A DNA stretch of 64,000 nucleotides from Gemmatimonadota bacterium. GTDB taxonomy: Bacteria; Gemmatimonadota; Gemmatimonadetes; Gemmatimonadales; Gemmatimonadaceae. The notes beneath the pieces were generated by a model. The model saw only the letters and a list, made by a program, of their open reading frames with translations. It ran no database searches and had not been told where the DNA came from. Positions 1 through 7,931 of this stretch are shown here, one piece after another. Numbering within the stretch: position 1 is the stretch's first letter; each line of letters begins with the position of its first letter. A program made the position numbers and the translations under genes. Location of the stretch: NCBI GenBank assembly GCA_016871895.1, contig VHBO01000002.1, positions 62,001 to 126,000 of the forward strand, in the 5' to 3' direction.

Positions 1-2
1 GT

Positions 3-1103
3 CAGGAGTGCCCGCCGGGGATGACCGAGGTCCGCCCCGGCACCTGCCAGGCGCCGACGCTCCCACCGCCCTCGATCCTCGACTATCGCCCACGGTCGAC
101 GCTCGTGACGACCGAGCATCTCGTGCCGAAGGCGAAGTTCCCGGCCATCGACTACCACGGGCATCCGACCACGCAGCTCAGCTCCGCGGAGGGACTCACC
201 CAGCTCGCCGACGACCTCGATCGCATCGGCGTCCGTGTGATCGTCGCGGCGAACAACGTGCGCGGCGAGGAGCTCCGTCGGCAGCTCGCGACGGCGCAGG
301 CGCATCCGCGGATGCGCGACCGCATCCGCTTCCTCACCGGGATCGACTTCACCGGCGTCGGCGCGCCCGGATGGGCCGAGCGTGAGATCGCCGCCCTCGA
401 GGCGGCCGCGGCGGCGGGCGCCGTCGGCATCGGGGAGATCGGGAAAGGGCTCGGCCTTACCTCACGGAAGGCGGATGGCACGCGCCTCCGCATCGACGAT
501 CCCGCGCTCGACCCCGTCTGGCAGGCGGCGGCGCGGCTTCGGTTCCCCGTCTTCATCCACACGGCGGACCCGCAGGAGTTCTGGCGGCCGATCGACAACA
601 CCAACGAGCGGTGGCTCGAGCTCGCGCTCTTCCCGTCGCGGCGGTATCCGGCGGAGCTGTTCCCGAGCTTCGAGCAGCTGATGGCCGAGCGCGATGCGAT
701 GCTCCGCCGGAACCGCGGGACGACTTTCGTCGTCGCGCATATGGGGTGGCACGCGAACGACCTCCCGCGGCTCGCGAAGATGATGGACGAGATGCCGAAC
801 ATCCTCGTCGAGGTCGGGGCGGTGCTCTACGATATCGGGCGCCAGCCGCGCGCCGCGCACGAATTCTTCGTGCGCTACCAGGACCGCATTCTCTTCGGGA
901 AGGACTCGTTCCAGCCGGCGGAATATCCGTATTACTGGCGCGTCTTCGAGACCCGCGACGATTACTTCGATTACTACCGCGACTACCACGCCACCTGGAA
1001 GCTCTACGGGATCGACCTCCCCGACGCCGTCCTCCAGAAGGTGTACTTCCGGAACGCGCTCCGGATCACGCCGGGGATCCCGCCACAGGGGTGGCCGCGC
1101 TAG
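3..1103 (+). CDS. Exported amidohydrolase-2 family protein (5' partial)
   Basis: The frame is open to the left edge of the window, so the start is missing. The visible N-terminus (proline-rich, then a DYRP.STLV segment) looks like the mature part of an exported protein, so a signal peptide probably lies upstream; an ATG at position 21 is unlikely to be the true start. The fold is a metal-dependent TIM-barrel hydrolase of the amidohydrolase-2 type: the metal-binding HGH motif follows DY at the end of strand 1, with HTAD, AHMGW and a late GKDSF segment that carries the usual catalytic Asp region. Family members act on small carboxylates or on ring amides, but nothing here fixes the substrate. 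It is followed by a convergent dehydratase/acetyltransferase pair. Confidence 0.75.
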   Translation, partial: QECPPGMTEVRPGTCQAPTLPPPSILDYRPRSTLVTTEHLVPKAKFPAIDYHGHPTTQLSSAEGLTQLADDLDRIGVRVIVAANNVRGEELRRQLATAQAHPRMRDRIRFLTGIDFTGVGAPGWAEREIAALEAAAAAGAVGIGEIGKGLGLTSRKADGTRLRIDDPALDPVWQAAARLRFPVFIHTADPQEFWRPIDNTNERWLELALFPSRRYPAELFPSFEQLMAERDAMLRRNRGTTFVVAHMGWHANDLPRLAKMMDEMPNILVEVGAVLYDIGRQPRAAHEFFVRYQDRILFGKDSFQPAEYPYYWRVFETRDDYFDYYRDYHATWKLYGIDLPDAVLQKVYFRNALRITPGIPPQGWPR

Positions 1104-1139
1104 GGGCGGAGCGGTCGCGCCTCGCCGGTGCGCAAGGCG

Positions 1140-1670
1140 TCAGAGCGCCGGCGTCAGAATTCGATCCGTCTGTGCGTCGGTCCCGAGCTGGAAGACGTGG
1201 GCGCCCACGTCGGTGAACCCCACCTTCCCGTAGAAGGCGATCGCGCGCGGGTTCCGCTCCCAGACGCCGAGCCAGAGGGTGCGCGCGCCACGCGCGCGCG
1301 CGGTGGTCATCACCTCCGCCATCAGCGCCGCCGCCACGCCCCGGCCGTGCCACCCGTGGTCCACATAGAAGCGCAGCAGTTCGATCGGCGCCGCTCCGGA
1401 CACGCACGCCGGCGCCGGCCCCGCACGGAGCTGCGCGAAGGCGACCAGCGTGTCATCCACCTCGGCGAGCACCGTCGCCATCCGCGGGTCTGCGATCTCC
1501 GCCCCCTGTTGCGCCGGGCCGTACGCCTCAGCGAGATGGAGCGCCATATCGCTCGCGGTGTTGTCAGAGGCGAACGTGGTCGCGAAGGTGCGCGCCGCGA
1601 ACGCGGCGAGCGCCTCGGCGTCCGCTGCCGCCGCGAACCGGATCCGCACCGCGGACGCCTCCGCGCTCAC
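1140..1670 (-). CDS. GNAT family N-acetyltransferase
   Basis: A single GNAT domain of 176 residues, expected to move an acetyl group from acetyl-CoA to an unknown amine. The acetyl-CoA pyrophosphate loop is seen as WHGRGVAAAL, followed by the typical FYGKVGF segment near the C-terminus. I chose a GTG start at 1670 because it overlaps the stop codon of the upstream dehydratase by four bases (GTGA), which points to coupled translation, and because the protein then starts just before the first GNAT strand. A longer open frame exists but reads back into the dehydratase gene. The substrate cannot be told from sequence; the pairing with the dehydratase is conserved spacing rather than proof of a shared pathway. 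Confidence 0.8.
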   Translation of the reverse strand: MSAEASAVRIRFAAAADAEALAAFAARTFATTFASDNTASDMALHLAEAYGPAQQGAEIADPRMATVLAEVDDTLVAFAQLRAGPAPACVSGAAPIELLRFYVDHGWHGRGVAAALMAEVMTTARARGARTLWLGVWERNPRAIAFYGKVGFTDVGAHVFQLGTDAQTDRILTPAL

Positions 1671-2644
1671 GGGGTGTCTCCTGCGACGATCGCCGCCCAC
1701 CGCGCCGCGTCGATGTTCGCGCCGCTCACGATCACCGCGACGGGGAACGCCGACGGCCGGACTCGCCCGTTGCGGAGCGCCGCCACCCCCACCGCCCCCG
1801 ATCCCTCCACGCGCACGCCGTGCGTCTGCTGGAGCCAGCGGATCGCCTCGGCGATCTCCGCCTCCGCCACCGTGACGATGCCGTCGAGCGCGGCCTGGCC
1901 CTGCGCGAGCATCTCCTCGTCCACGAGCCCCGCGAGCCCGTCGGCGAGCGTCGGGAGGTCGGGAATCTCCGTCGCCTGACCGGACGCGAGCGCCAGTGAC
2001 ATCGCGTTCGTGCGCACACTCTGCGCCCCGACAATCCGCACCGTTGGCGCGGCCTCGTGCAGGTACCCGCCCACCCCGCCGGCGAGCCCGCCTCCACCGA
2101 CGCAGACGAGGAGCGTCGCCACGTCGGGGCGCGCGGTCATCACCTCAAGCGCGACGGTCCCCGCGCCGGCGAGCAGCGTGCGCCCGGTGCACGGACTCAC
2201 GAAGGTCGCGCCGGTCTCCCGCGCGAACGCTCGTGCTGCGCGTTCGGCGTCGTCGTACGTCGGCTCCGTGGCGACGACCGTCGCGCCGCGCGCGGCGATC
2301 GTCTCGCGCTTCACCGCGGGCGCGCTCGCTGGTATGAAGACCGTCGCGGGGACGCCGAGCCGCTCCGCCGCCATCGCGATCCCGATGCCGTGATTCCCCG
2401 CCGAGGAGGCGACCACACCCCGCGCGCGGGCCGCGTCATCGAGCGCGAGCATCGCGTGCAGCGCACCGCGCACCTTGAACGACCCGCCGTCCTGCAGACA
2501 CTCGAGCTTGAGCAGCACCTCGCCGCCCGCGCGCGCCGAGAGCTCCGGCGAGGCGATGAGTGGCGTCTCACGCACGCGCCCGCTGAGCAACGCGGCGGCG
2601 GCGCGCACCTCGTCGGCGGTGGGGAGGATCGACGCGCGGGTCAT
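1667..2644 (-). CDS. PLP-dependent threonine/serine dehydratase
   Basis: Fold-type II pyridoxal-phosphate enzyme of 325 residues that should remove water and ammonia from threonine or serine to give a 2-oxo acid. The PLP lysine sits in SFKVRGA (about residue 57), the phosphate-binding SAGNHG loop is at about 81-86, a glycine-rich GGGGLAGG loop lies near residue 180, and the C-terminal VSGANID segment is typical. There is no C-terminal ACT-like regulatory domain, so it matches the short catabolic or racemase-type forms rather than biosynthetic IlvA. It is first in a two-gene unit with the acetyltransferase. A TAGATT -10 element lies 8 nt before the ATG and overlaps the -10 of the divergent DinB gene. 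A serine racemase role is possible. Confidence 0.85.
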   Translation of the reverse strand: MTRASILPTADEVRAAAALLSGRVRETPLIASPELSARAGGEVLLKLECLQDGGSFKVRGALHAMLALDDAARARGVVASSAGNHGIGIAMAAERLGVPATVFIPASAPAVKRETIAARGATVVATEPTYDDAERAARAFARETGATFVSPCTGRTLLAGAGTVALEVMTARPDVATLLVCVGGGGLAGGVGGYLHEAAPTVRIVGAQSVRTNAMSLALASGQATEIPDLPTLADGLAGLVDEEMLAQGQAALDGIVTVAEAEIAEAIRWLQQTHGVRVEGSGAVGVAALRNGRVRPSAFPVAVIVSGANIDAARWAAIVAGDTP

Positions 2645-2652
2645 CGGAGCGG

Positions 2653-2658
2653 AATCTA
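2653..2658 (-). promoter_or_regulatory. -10 element of the dehydratase gene
   Basis: TAGATT on the minus strand, 8 nt from the ATG at 2644. No clear -35 is visible. The very short distance suggests a leaderless or nearly leaderless transcript. Confidence 0.45.
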
Positions 2659-2662
2659 CATT
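2657..2662 (+). promoter_or_regulatory. -10 element of the DinB gene
   Basis: TACATT, 5 nt before the ATG at 2668. It shares two base pairs with the minus-strand -10 of the dehydratase, so the two divergent promoters can hardly be open at the same time. Confidence 0.45.
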
Positions 2663-2667
2663 TGAGG

Positions 2668-3213
2668 ATGGCCTTCGACCCCGCCGCCACCTTCCTCGCG
2701 CGCTCCCGCTACTACCTCGGCCTCGAGTACCCCGGGAAGATCCGGCTCGCGCTCACCGCGATGCCCGAGGACCGGCTCTGGTACCGGCCCAACGCGTCGT
2801 CCAACAGCGCCGGGAACCTCGTCCTTCACCTCGCTGGCAACGTGCGACAGTGGATCGTGAGCGGTGTCGGCGGCGAGCCGGACGTCCGGACTCGTGACGC
2901 CGAGTTCGCCGCGCGCGACGGTGACGGGCGCGACGGACTCCTCGGGCATCTCGAACGCGCCTGCGCCGATGCCGTCGCCGTGCTCGACCGCCTCGACTCC
3001 GCCGCCCTCGGCGAGGCCCGCCACATCCAGGGGCGCGAGACCAACGTGATGGCGGCGATCTATCACGTGGTCGAGCACTTCTCGACGCACACGGGGCAGC
3101 TCATCCTCCTCGCGAAGGCGAGCGCACCTGAGGGCGCTATCCGCTTCTACGATGACACCGGCGGGCTCGCGCGTCCGCTCTTCCTCCCGCCGGGCGTCAG
3201 TGACCCGCCCTGA
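2668..3213 (+). CDS. DinB-fold protein (DUF1572-like)
   Basis: A 181-residue four-helix-bundle protein of the DinB/YfiT superfamily. Typical features are the early SRYYLGLEYPGKIRLAL helix, NLVLHLAGNVRQW with the first metal-type histidine, and a later VEHFSTHTGQLILLAK helix with two more histidines, which together form the three-His site of this fold. Members act as metal-dependent thiol transferases or have no known function. The start is the ATG at 2668, the first one after the TACATT -10 element; a TTG two codons upstream is less likely. It is divergent from the dehydratase and followed by an amidohydrolase gene. Confidence 0.8.
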   Translation: MAFDPAATFLARSRYYLGLEYPGKIRLALTAMPEDRLWYRPNASSNSAGNLVLHLAGNVRQWIVSGVGGEPDVRTRDAEFAARDGDGRDGLLGHLERACADAVAVLDRLDSAALGEARHIQGRETNVMAAIYHVVEHFSTHTGQLILLAKASAPEGAIRFYDDTGGLARPLFLPPGVSDPP

Positions 3214-3244
3214 CTTGACCGATCTCACCTCCGCCCTGCGACCG

Positions 3245-4765
3245 ATGCGTCCCTGCCGCCCGTCCTTCGTCTCGTCGTGCCTCGCGCTCCTCCTGCTGCT
3301 CGGATGCCGCGCTCCCGACGGTCGCGAACGCGTCGATCTGCTCATCCGCGGCGGGACGGTCGTCACGATGGATTCCGGTCGGCGCGTGCTCGACGATGGC
3401 GCGGTGGCGGTCCGCGGGTCTCGCATCGTCGCGGTCGGTCCGACCGCCGAGGTCGAGGCGCGCTATGTCGCGGACGAGACCCTCGAGGCCGCGCGGCAGA
3501 TCGTGATGCCGGGCCTCATCGATGGCCACGGGCACGCGGGCCACGGGCTCGTGAAGTCGCTCGGGATGGATACTGACGCGTTCTATCCTGCGACCGAGGC
3601 GATCTACGCGCGCGGCTCGACGGTGGATTTCTGGCGCGCCGAGGCGTTCCTGACGGGGGCGGAGCGCGTGCGGTTCGGGGTGACGACGTCCCTCAGCTTC
3701 CTCGGCGGGGGCGATATGGTGATGCGCACCGACGACGCGAAGTATGGCGACGCCTACCTCCGGGCGATGGAGCAGGTGGGCCTGCGGTTCATCCTCGCCG
3801 TCGGGCCGCGGCGTCCCCCCTTCCCGCAGCGGTACGTGGAGTGGGTCGGCGATTCGGCCCGACCGGTGGAGGTGAGCTTCGACCGGCAGCTCGCGGTCTC
3901 GGAAGAACTGATCCGTGCGTGGCACCGGAAGGGGGATGGGCGCCTGCAGCTTGCGATGGCCTTCCCGACCCACCATCCCGAGCAGACCCCGCTCCACGGC
4001 GCCGCGCTGGATTCGCTCGTCGCGCAGGCGCGCGCCACCCGCGCGCTCTCGAAGACCCACGGCCTCCTCTTCACGCAGGACGGCCACTCCAAGTACAGCG
4101 TGACGTTCGCCGACGAGGTCTTCGGCATCTTGGGTCCTGATGTTCTGCTCTCGCACGCCACCGGGATGACCGACGAGGAGATCGCGATCGTCGCGCGGAC
4201 GGGGACCAAGGTCGTCCACAACCCGAGCGCCAACGCCGCGATGCGCGAACGGTTCCGGCTCGTCGAACTCCTTGATGCGGGGGTCACCGTGATGCTCGGC
4301 TCCGATGGCGTCGCGCCCGACCGGAGCTACGATATGTTCCGGCACGTCTTCCAGGCGATGCGCTATCACCGCGCGGCGTGGCAGGACACGAAGGTCCTTC
4401 CCGCGGGGAAGGCACTCGAGATGGTGACCGTCGACGCCGCCCGTGCGCTCGGGATGGCGGACGAGATCGGATCGCTCGAGGTCGGCAAGCGCGCGGATAT
4501 CATCCTCGTCGATGCCGCGCGCCCGCATATGATGCCGGCGCAGATGCCGCTGTATCGGCTCGCCTACTTCGCGAATGGGAACGACGTCACCACCACCATC
4601 GTCGACGGCCGCGTCCTGATGCGGGACCGCGTGCTCCAGACCGTCGACGAACGCCGCGTGGTGGATGACGCGCAGCGGGAGGCCGACCTCGCGATCCGAC
4701 GGACCGGCCTCGACTCGCTCCTGATGACGCCCGACGGATTCTGGGGGCGGAGTCGGCTCCCCTAG
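3245..4765 (+). CDS. Exported lipoprotein amidohydrolase (SsnA/TrzA-like)
   Basis: A 506-residue metal-dependent hydrolase of the cytosine deaminase/chlorohydrolase group. The frame opens further upstream, but the ATG at 3245 gives a clean lipoprotein signal (arginines, a leucine-rich core, then LLLGC), so I use it. The barrel starts after an imidazolonepropionase-like beta-sandwich (LLIRGGTVVTMDSG). Metal ligands are seen in GHGHAGHG, a His in TQDGHSKY, a His in LLSHATGM, and the catalytic Asp in LGSDGVAP. NPSANAAMR is also typical. These enzymes deaminate or dechlorinate heterocycles; the substrate is unknown. Anchored in a membrane, it would act in the periplasm, which is unusual for this branch. 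Confidence 0.82.
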   Translation: MRPCRPSFVSSCLALLLLLGCRAPDGRERVDLLIRGGTVVTMDSGRRVLDDGAVAVRGSRIVAVGPTAEVEARYVADETLEAARQIVMPGLIDGHGHAGHGLVKSLGMDTDAFYPATEAIYARGSTVDFWRAEAFLTGAERVRFGVTTSLSFLGGGDMVMRTDDAKYGDAYLRAMEQVGLRFILAVGPRRPPFPQRYVEWVGDSARPVEVSFDRQLAVSEELIRAWHRKGDGRLQLAMAFPTHHPEQTPLHGAALDSLVAQARATRALSKTHGLLFTQDGHSKYSVTFADEVFGILGPDVLLSHATGMTDEEIAIVARTGTKVVHNPSANAAMRERFRLVELLDAGVTVMLGSDGVAPDRSYDMFRHVFQAMRYHRAAWQDTKVLPAGKALEMVTVDAARALGMADEIGSLEVGKRADIILVDAARPHMMPAQMPLYRLAYFANGNDVTTTIVDGRVLMRDRVLQTVDERRVVDDAQREADLAIRRTGLDSLLMTPDGFWGRSRLP

Positions 4766-4780
4766 GGCGCGCCGTGCCGC

Positions 4781-4800
4781 CCCGCGCCACTCAGCGCGGG
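4781..4800. terminator. Short hairpin between convergent genes
   Basis: A 7-bp GC stem (CCCGCGC / GCGCGGG) with a six-base loop, covering the photolyase stop codon. It may end transcription of the amidohydrolase gene; there is no clear U-tract. Confidence 0.35.
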
Positions 4801-6215
4801 AACATCCGGATGTAGGCCTCGGCGTCGAACTTCTCGCGCGCGCGCGCGAGGCTCATCGGGCGGATCACGCCGAAGACCGGCTTGTCGAACCAGGGCCGGT
4901 CGAACTTCCCGAAGCACCACTGGATGCCGCCGTAGCTCGATGGGTCGCGCCCGTCGAGCGCCCACTTGTTGTTGAGGTGGATCAGGTGCTCGAGCGCGTG
5001 CTTGTAGCGCGCCGTCCAGAGCAACGTCGACTTGCCCCAGAGCATCCGGACCACGTTGTGCATATGGCCCGTGCGCACCATCTCGCGCTGCGCCGCGTTC
5101 CAGAGCTCGTCGTGCGTCTCGGCGCGTTCGAGCTGCTCCAGCGAGTAGATCGCCTCGCGCGGGTCGTCGGTGTGCGCCGCCATCGTGCGGTGCACCCAGT
5201 CCGGGAGCCCCTTCAGCTTCCCGAACTCCGGGTTCCGGAGGCAGAAGTTGAGCGCGAGCTCGCGCCAGGTGACGAGCTCGTCCTGGAACTTCGCCGCCGA
5301 CTCCGCGTACCCCGCGGCGCGCACGGTGCGCAGCACCTCGGCCGCCGAGATCTGGCCGAAGTGCAGGTAGGGGGAGAGGCGCGAGGAGCCGGCCGTGTCG
5401 GACGGCTCGTTGCGGCGCTCGGCGTAGTCGGCGAGCGCGTCGTCGCAGAAGGCGTGGAGCCGCGCGCGCGCGCCGTCGAGCCCGCTCGCGAAGGGGACCG
5501 GTGGGACCGTGTGGTCGATCTCGCATCGTGCGACCTCCGCCGCCACGTCGAGGCGGTCGAGATCGAGCCGGTCTACCTCGAGGGAGCGCCAGATGGCGTC
5601 GGGGAGCGCACGCGCCGCGGGGCGGTCCTCGACCGGTTCGAGCGCGAGGTCGAGGAGCTTGGCGATCTTCGGGCGGATGGTCCGGGCTGCGTACTCCTCC
5701 TTCACGAACGCCCCCGAGGGGACGATCCCGTGCGACTCCACCGCGTCCACGCGGCAGGGGGCGCGTTCGGCGAAGCGCGCTGTGCGCTCGGCGATGCCGG
5801 CGGTGGGGAAGCGGTCGGTGACCACGAGCGCCGCGCGGGCGGCGAGCCGGTCCACCACGCGGCGGTCGTCGTCACGGCGGCGGCGCAGCACGAACTGATA
5901 CGAGAGCCCGAGTGCGGCGGCGCGGGCGTGGAGCGCGCGCGCATTCTCGAGGATCACCGTGTGGATTCGGTCGCTCGCGTGCTCGTAGGTCGGGTCGAGC
6001 CCCTGGTGGATCAGGAGGGGCTTGTTGAGGCGGTCGGCGTGCAGGACGGCCTGCCGGAGCGCCCAGTTCTCCTCGAACCGGTGGGTGCTTTGCATCCAGT
6101 AGAGGACGTACTCCCCTTCCGGCTGCGTGCGGACCTCGTTCAGGGTGACCGCGCGGAGCGCGAGTTGGTCCCGGACGAAGTCGGACTCGAGGGGGTGGGG
6201 GCGCGCCTGGCTCAT
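4791..6215 (-). CDS. phr: Class II CPD photolyase
   Basis: Deoxyribodipyrimidine photolyase that uses FAD and blue light to split cyclobutane pyrimidine dimers. At 474 residues it has the usual length. The N-terminal Rossmann half begins with VLYWMQSTHRFEENWAL, which is typical of class II enzymes. The FAD-binding C-terminal half contains SSRLSPYLHFGQIS, KFQDELVTWRELALNFC, TGHMHNVVRMLWGK and the class II hallmark DPSSYGGIQWCFGKFDRPW close to the C-terminus. These segments exclude class I photolyases and cryptochromes. It stands alone on the minus strand and converges with the amidohydrolase gene. The start is the ATG at 6215; only a short CGAGG precedes it. Confidence 0.95.
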   Translation of the reverse strand: MSQARPHPLESDFVRDQLALRAVTLNEVRTQPEGEYVLYWMQSTHRFEENWALRQAVLHADRLNKPLLIHQGLDPTYEHASDRIHTVILENARALHARAAALGLSYQFVLRRRRDDDRRVVDRLAARAALVVTDRFPTAGIAERTARFAERAPCRVDAVESHGIVPSGAFVKEEYAARTIRPKIAKLLDLALEPVEDRPAARALPDAIWRSLEVDRLDLDRLDVAAEVARCEIDHTVPPVPFASGLDGARARLHAFCDDALADYAERRNEPSDTAGSSRLSPYLHFGQISAAEVLRTVRAAGYAESAAKFQDELVTWRELALNFCLRNPEFGKLKGLPDWVHRTMAAHTDDPREAIYSLEQLERAETHDELWNAAQREMVRTGHMHNVVRMLWGKSTLLWTARYKHALEHLIHLNNKWALDGRDPSSYGGIQWCFGKFDRPWFDKPVFGVIRPMSLARAREKFDAEAYIRMFPR

Positions 6216-6387
6216 CCTCGGCTAAGACCGCGGGGGTGGCGCCCGGTTCCCGCGGCCACTATGCTTCTCGCATCGGCGGCCCCGCCCAGACCCACCGGAC
6301 GGGGCCGTTGTCGTGACGGGAACCTTGACCGTTCGTCCGGGTATGTGTAGGCAGGGCGAGGGGTTACGCGGTGGACCGGCACGTTGC

Positions 6388-6460
6388 GGGGCTGTAGCTC
6401 AGCTGGGAGAGCGCTGCAATCGCACTGCAGAGGTCAGGGGTTCGATCCCCCTCAGCTCCA
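6388..6460 (+). tRNA. tRNA-Ala (anticodon CGC)
   Basis: A full 73-nt cloverleaf: 7-bp acceptor stem with one G-U pair, GCTC/GAGC D stem, CTGCA/TGCAG anticodon stem with loop ATCGCAC, and a TTCGATC T loop. The anticodon CGC reads GCG, which suits this GC-rich genome. No CCA is encoded; A at 6460 is the discriminator base. Confidence 0.96.
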
Positions 6461-6582
6461 TAGAGTTCTTCGAGTCGTCGCTGGTCCGCTCGACACAACT
6501 GAAGCCCGCCGCCGTTCGGTAGGACGGAGAGTTCCAATGACGGCGCGCGTGGCAGTGTCCGAGTGAGTCCAGCATCCCCAGG

Positions 6583-6608
6583 CGCCGCGCACCTTCGGGT
6601 TCGCGGCG
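6583..6608 (+). terminator. Hairpin downstream of tRNA-Ala
   Basis: A CGCCGCG/CGCGGCG stem extended by ACC/GGT around a TTCG tetraloop, followed by TTT. It probably ends the tRNA-Ala transcript. The 120 bases between the tRNA and this hairpin hold no gene that I can support. Confidence 0.5.
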
Positions 6609-6635
6609 TTTCGCGTGTTCCGGGGTCTCGCGCGC

Positions 6636-7160
6636 CTACCAGTGCTCCCGCGCCCGCAACCCCGTGATGTGCGCCGTGTGATGGCGCCCGTGCCAGGCGT
6701 ACATCGCGAGCAGCACGTCGAGGATCTGCGGCCCAGTCACCGGATGCACGTAGGGGCGTGCGAAGTCGTCGGGGGTCATCGCCTCGAAGAGGGTGACGAG
6801 CCGCGCGTGCGCCCCGTCGAGCATCTGCAGCGAGGGTTCGATCGGCAGCCGCGCGTCCACCAGTTCTGCGAACCCCTTCTCCTGGTAGGGGCGGATGGTC
6901 GGGTTCTCCTCGGTGAGCGCAATCTTGAGCCGCGTGAGTGCGTTGGTGTGGGAGTCGGCGAGGTGGTGGACCACCTGCCGGACCGTCCAGCCACCCGGAC
7001 GGTATGGGGTGTCGAGCTGTGGATCGGTGAGGCCGTGGACGGCGCCGCGGAGTTCGCTCGCGAGGTCGCGGATCCGGGCAATTCGCTCGGTCCGCTCCGC
7101 AGCCGTGGCGTTCGTGGGGCGCTCGAAGCGGCCCAGTGGGTAGGCAAGGTCGATGGTCAT
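6636..7160 (-). CDS. YfiT-type DinB-fold metal-dependent transferase
   Basis: A 174-residue protein of the YfiT (bacillithiol S-transferase-like) branch of the DinB superfamily. The key segments are WTVRQVVHHLADSHTNAL, which carries the first histidines, and MYAWHGRHHTAHI near the C-terminus, which carries the remaining metal-binding histidines. In Firmicutes such proteins attach bacillithiol to electrophiles; in other phyla the thiol partner is unknown, so the substrate is not assigned. The ATG at 7160 is preferred over an in-frame TTG two codons upstream, since a TAGCTT -10 lies exactly 6 nt before it. It sits between two tRNA genes and is transcribed against them. Confidence 0.82.
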   Translation of the reverse strand: MTIDLAYPLGRFERPTNATAAERTERIARIRDLASELRGAVHGLTDPQLDTPYRPGGWTVRQVVHHLADSHTNALTRLKIALTEENPTIRPYQEKGFAELVDARLPIEPSLQMLDGAHARLVTLFEAMTPDDFARPYVHPVTGPQILDVLLAMYAWHGRHHTAHITGLRAREHW

Positions 7161-7166
7161 CCGCAA

Positions 7167-7172
7167 AAGCTA
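7167..7172 (-). promoter_or_regulatory. -10 element of the YfiT-like gene
   Basis: TAGCTT on the minus strand, 6 nt before the ATG at 7160. The mRNA would start at or next to the start codon. Confidence 0.5.
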
Positions 7173-7249
7173 GCTTCGGAAGGGTTGCCCGGCGGGAGGG
7201 GTGGGTCTAGACTTCGGATTCCCACGGAGTTGCACGTCCGTCGGGTCGC

Positions 7250-7322
7250 TGCCCCTTGGTGTAACTGGCAACACGCCTGACTCTGGATCAGGAGAGTCCT
7301 GGTTCGATCCCAGGAGGGGCAA
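7250..7322 (+). tRNA. tRNA-Gln (anticodon CTG)
   Basis: A 73-nt cloverleaf with acceptor stem TGCCCCT/AGGGGCA, D stem GTGT/ACAC, anticodon stem CCTGA/TCAGG with loop CTCTGGA, and T stem CCTGG/CCAGG. The U-A first pair is typical of tRNA-Gln. The anticodon CTG reads CAG. The discriminator base is A at 7322 and CCA is not encoded. Confidence 0.96.
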
Positions 7323-7325
7323 TCC

Positions 7326-7363
7326 GCAGGGCCCGTTCATCTGACGTGATGAGCGGGCCCTGC
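7326..7363 (+). terminator. Rho-independent terminator of tRNA-Gln
   Basis: A 10-bp stem (GCAGGGCCCG / CGGGCCCTGC) with a second inner CATC/GATG stem, followed by GTGTTTC. It begins four bases after the tRNA end. Confidence 0.7.
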
Positions 7364-7387
7364 GTGTTTCGACGGGGCTTTCCCCCC

Positions 7388-7393
7388 TATCTT
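7388..7393 (+). promoter_or_regulatory. -10 element of the thioredoxin-fold gene
   Basis: TATCTT with CCCACC as the 6-nt spacer to the ATG at 7400. There is no Shine-Dalgarno sequence, which fits a leaderless mRNA. Confidence 0.5.
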
Positions 7394-7399
7394 CCCACC

Positions 7400-7903
7400 A
7401 TGCTCGCCACCCTCGCCCTCGCGATGACCCTCGCCGGGCCCGCCGACTCCCTCCGGTTCCCGACGGTCACCTCCGAGAACCTGGAGGGGCGCACCCTCAC
7501 CCTCCCGGCTGACTTCTCCGGCGACCGGAACGTCGTCTTCGTCGCCTTCCTGATGCAGCAGCAGAAGGACGTCGATACCTGGAGCCCTTGGCTGCGCCAG
7601 ACGTTGCCCCAGCATCCGGGCTCGGATTTCTACGAGATCCCTACCATCCAGCGGATGGTCGCGCCGATGCGGTGGGTGATCAACCGTGGGATGCGCGGTG
7701 GAATCCCCGATCGCGCGGTGCGCGAGCGCACCGTCACGCTCTACATCGATAAAGCGCCCTTCAAGGCGGCGCTCGGCATCACGTCCGAGTCGGCGATCCA
7801 CGTGCTCCTCGTCGATCGCGCCGGGCGTATCCTCTGGAGGACCACCGGCCCGTTCACCGCCGGGAAGGCGGCGGAACTCGACCGCGCCCTCGCCGCCCCA
7901 TGA
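7400..7903 (+). CDS. Exported thioredoxin-fold protein without catalytic cysteines (ATP10/redoxin-like)
   Basis: A 167-residue protein with a short signal peptide (about residues 1-18) and a redoxin-like body: FPTV.SENLEGRTLTLP, then NVVFVAFLMQQQKDVDTWSPWL where a thioredoxin would have its active site, and later SAIHVLLVDRAGRILWRTTGPF, a typical last-strand and hairpin pattern. No cysteine is present at the active-site loop, so it is not a classical oxidoreductase. The layout is reminiscent of the ATP10 assembly-factor family, known for lacking redox cysteines, but I cannot confirm membership. It lies directly behind tRNA-Gln and its terminator, and ahead of the diguanylate cyclase. Confidence 0.6.
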   Translation: MLATLALAMTLAGPADSLRFPTVTSENLEGRTLTLPADFSGDRNVVFVAFLMQQQKDVDTWSPWLRQTLPQHPGSDFYEIPTIQRMVAPMRWVINRGMRGGIPDRAVRERTVTLYIDKAPFKAALGITSESAIHVLLVDRAGRILWRTTGPFTAGKAAELDRALAAP

Positions 7904-7931
7904 CGGCTTCCCTCCACCCACGCGGTCACCA

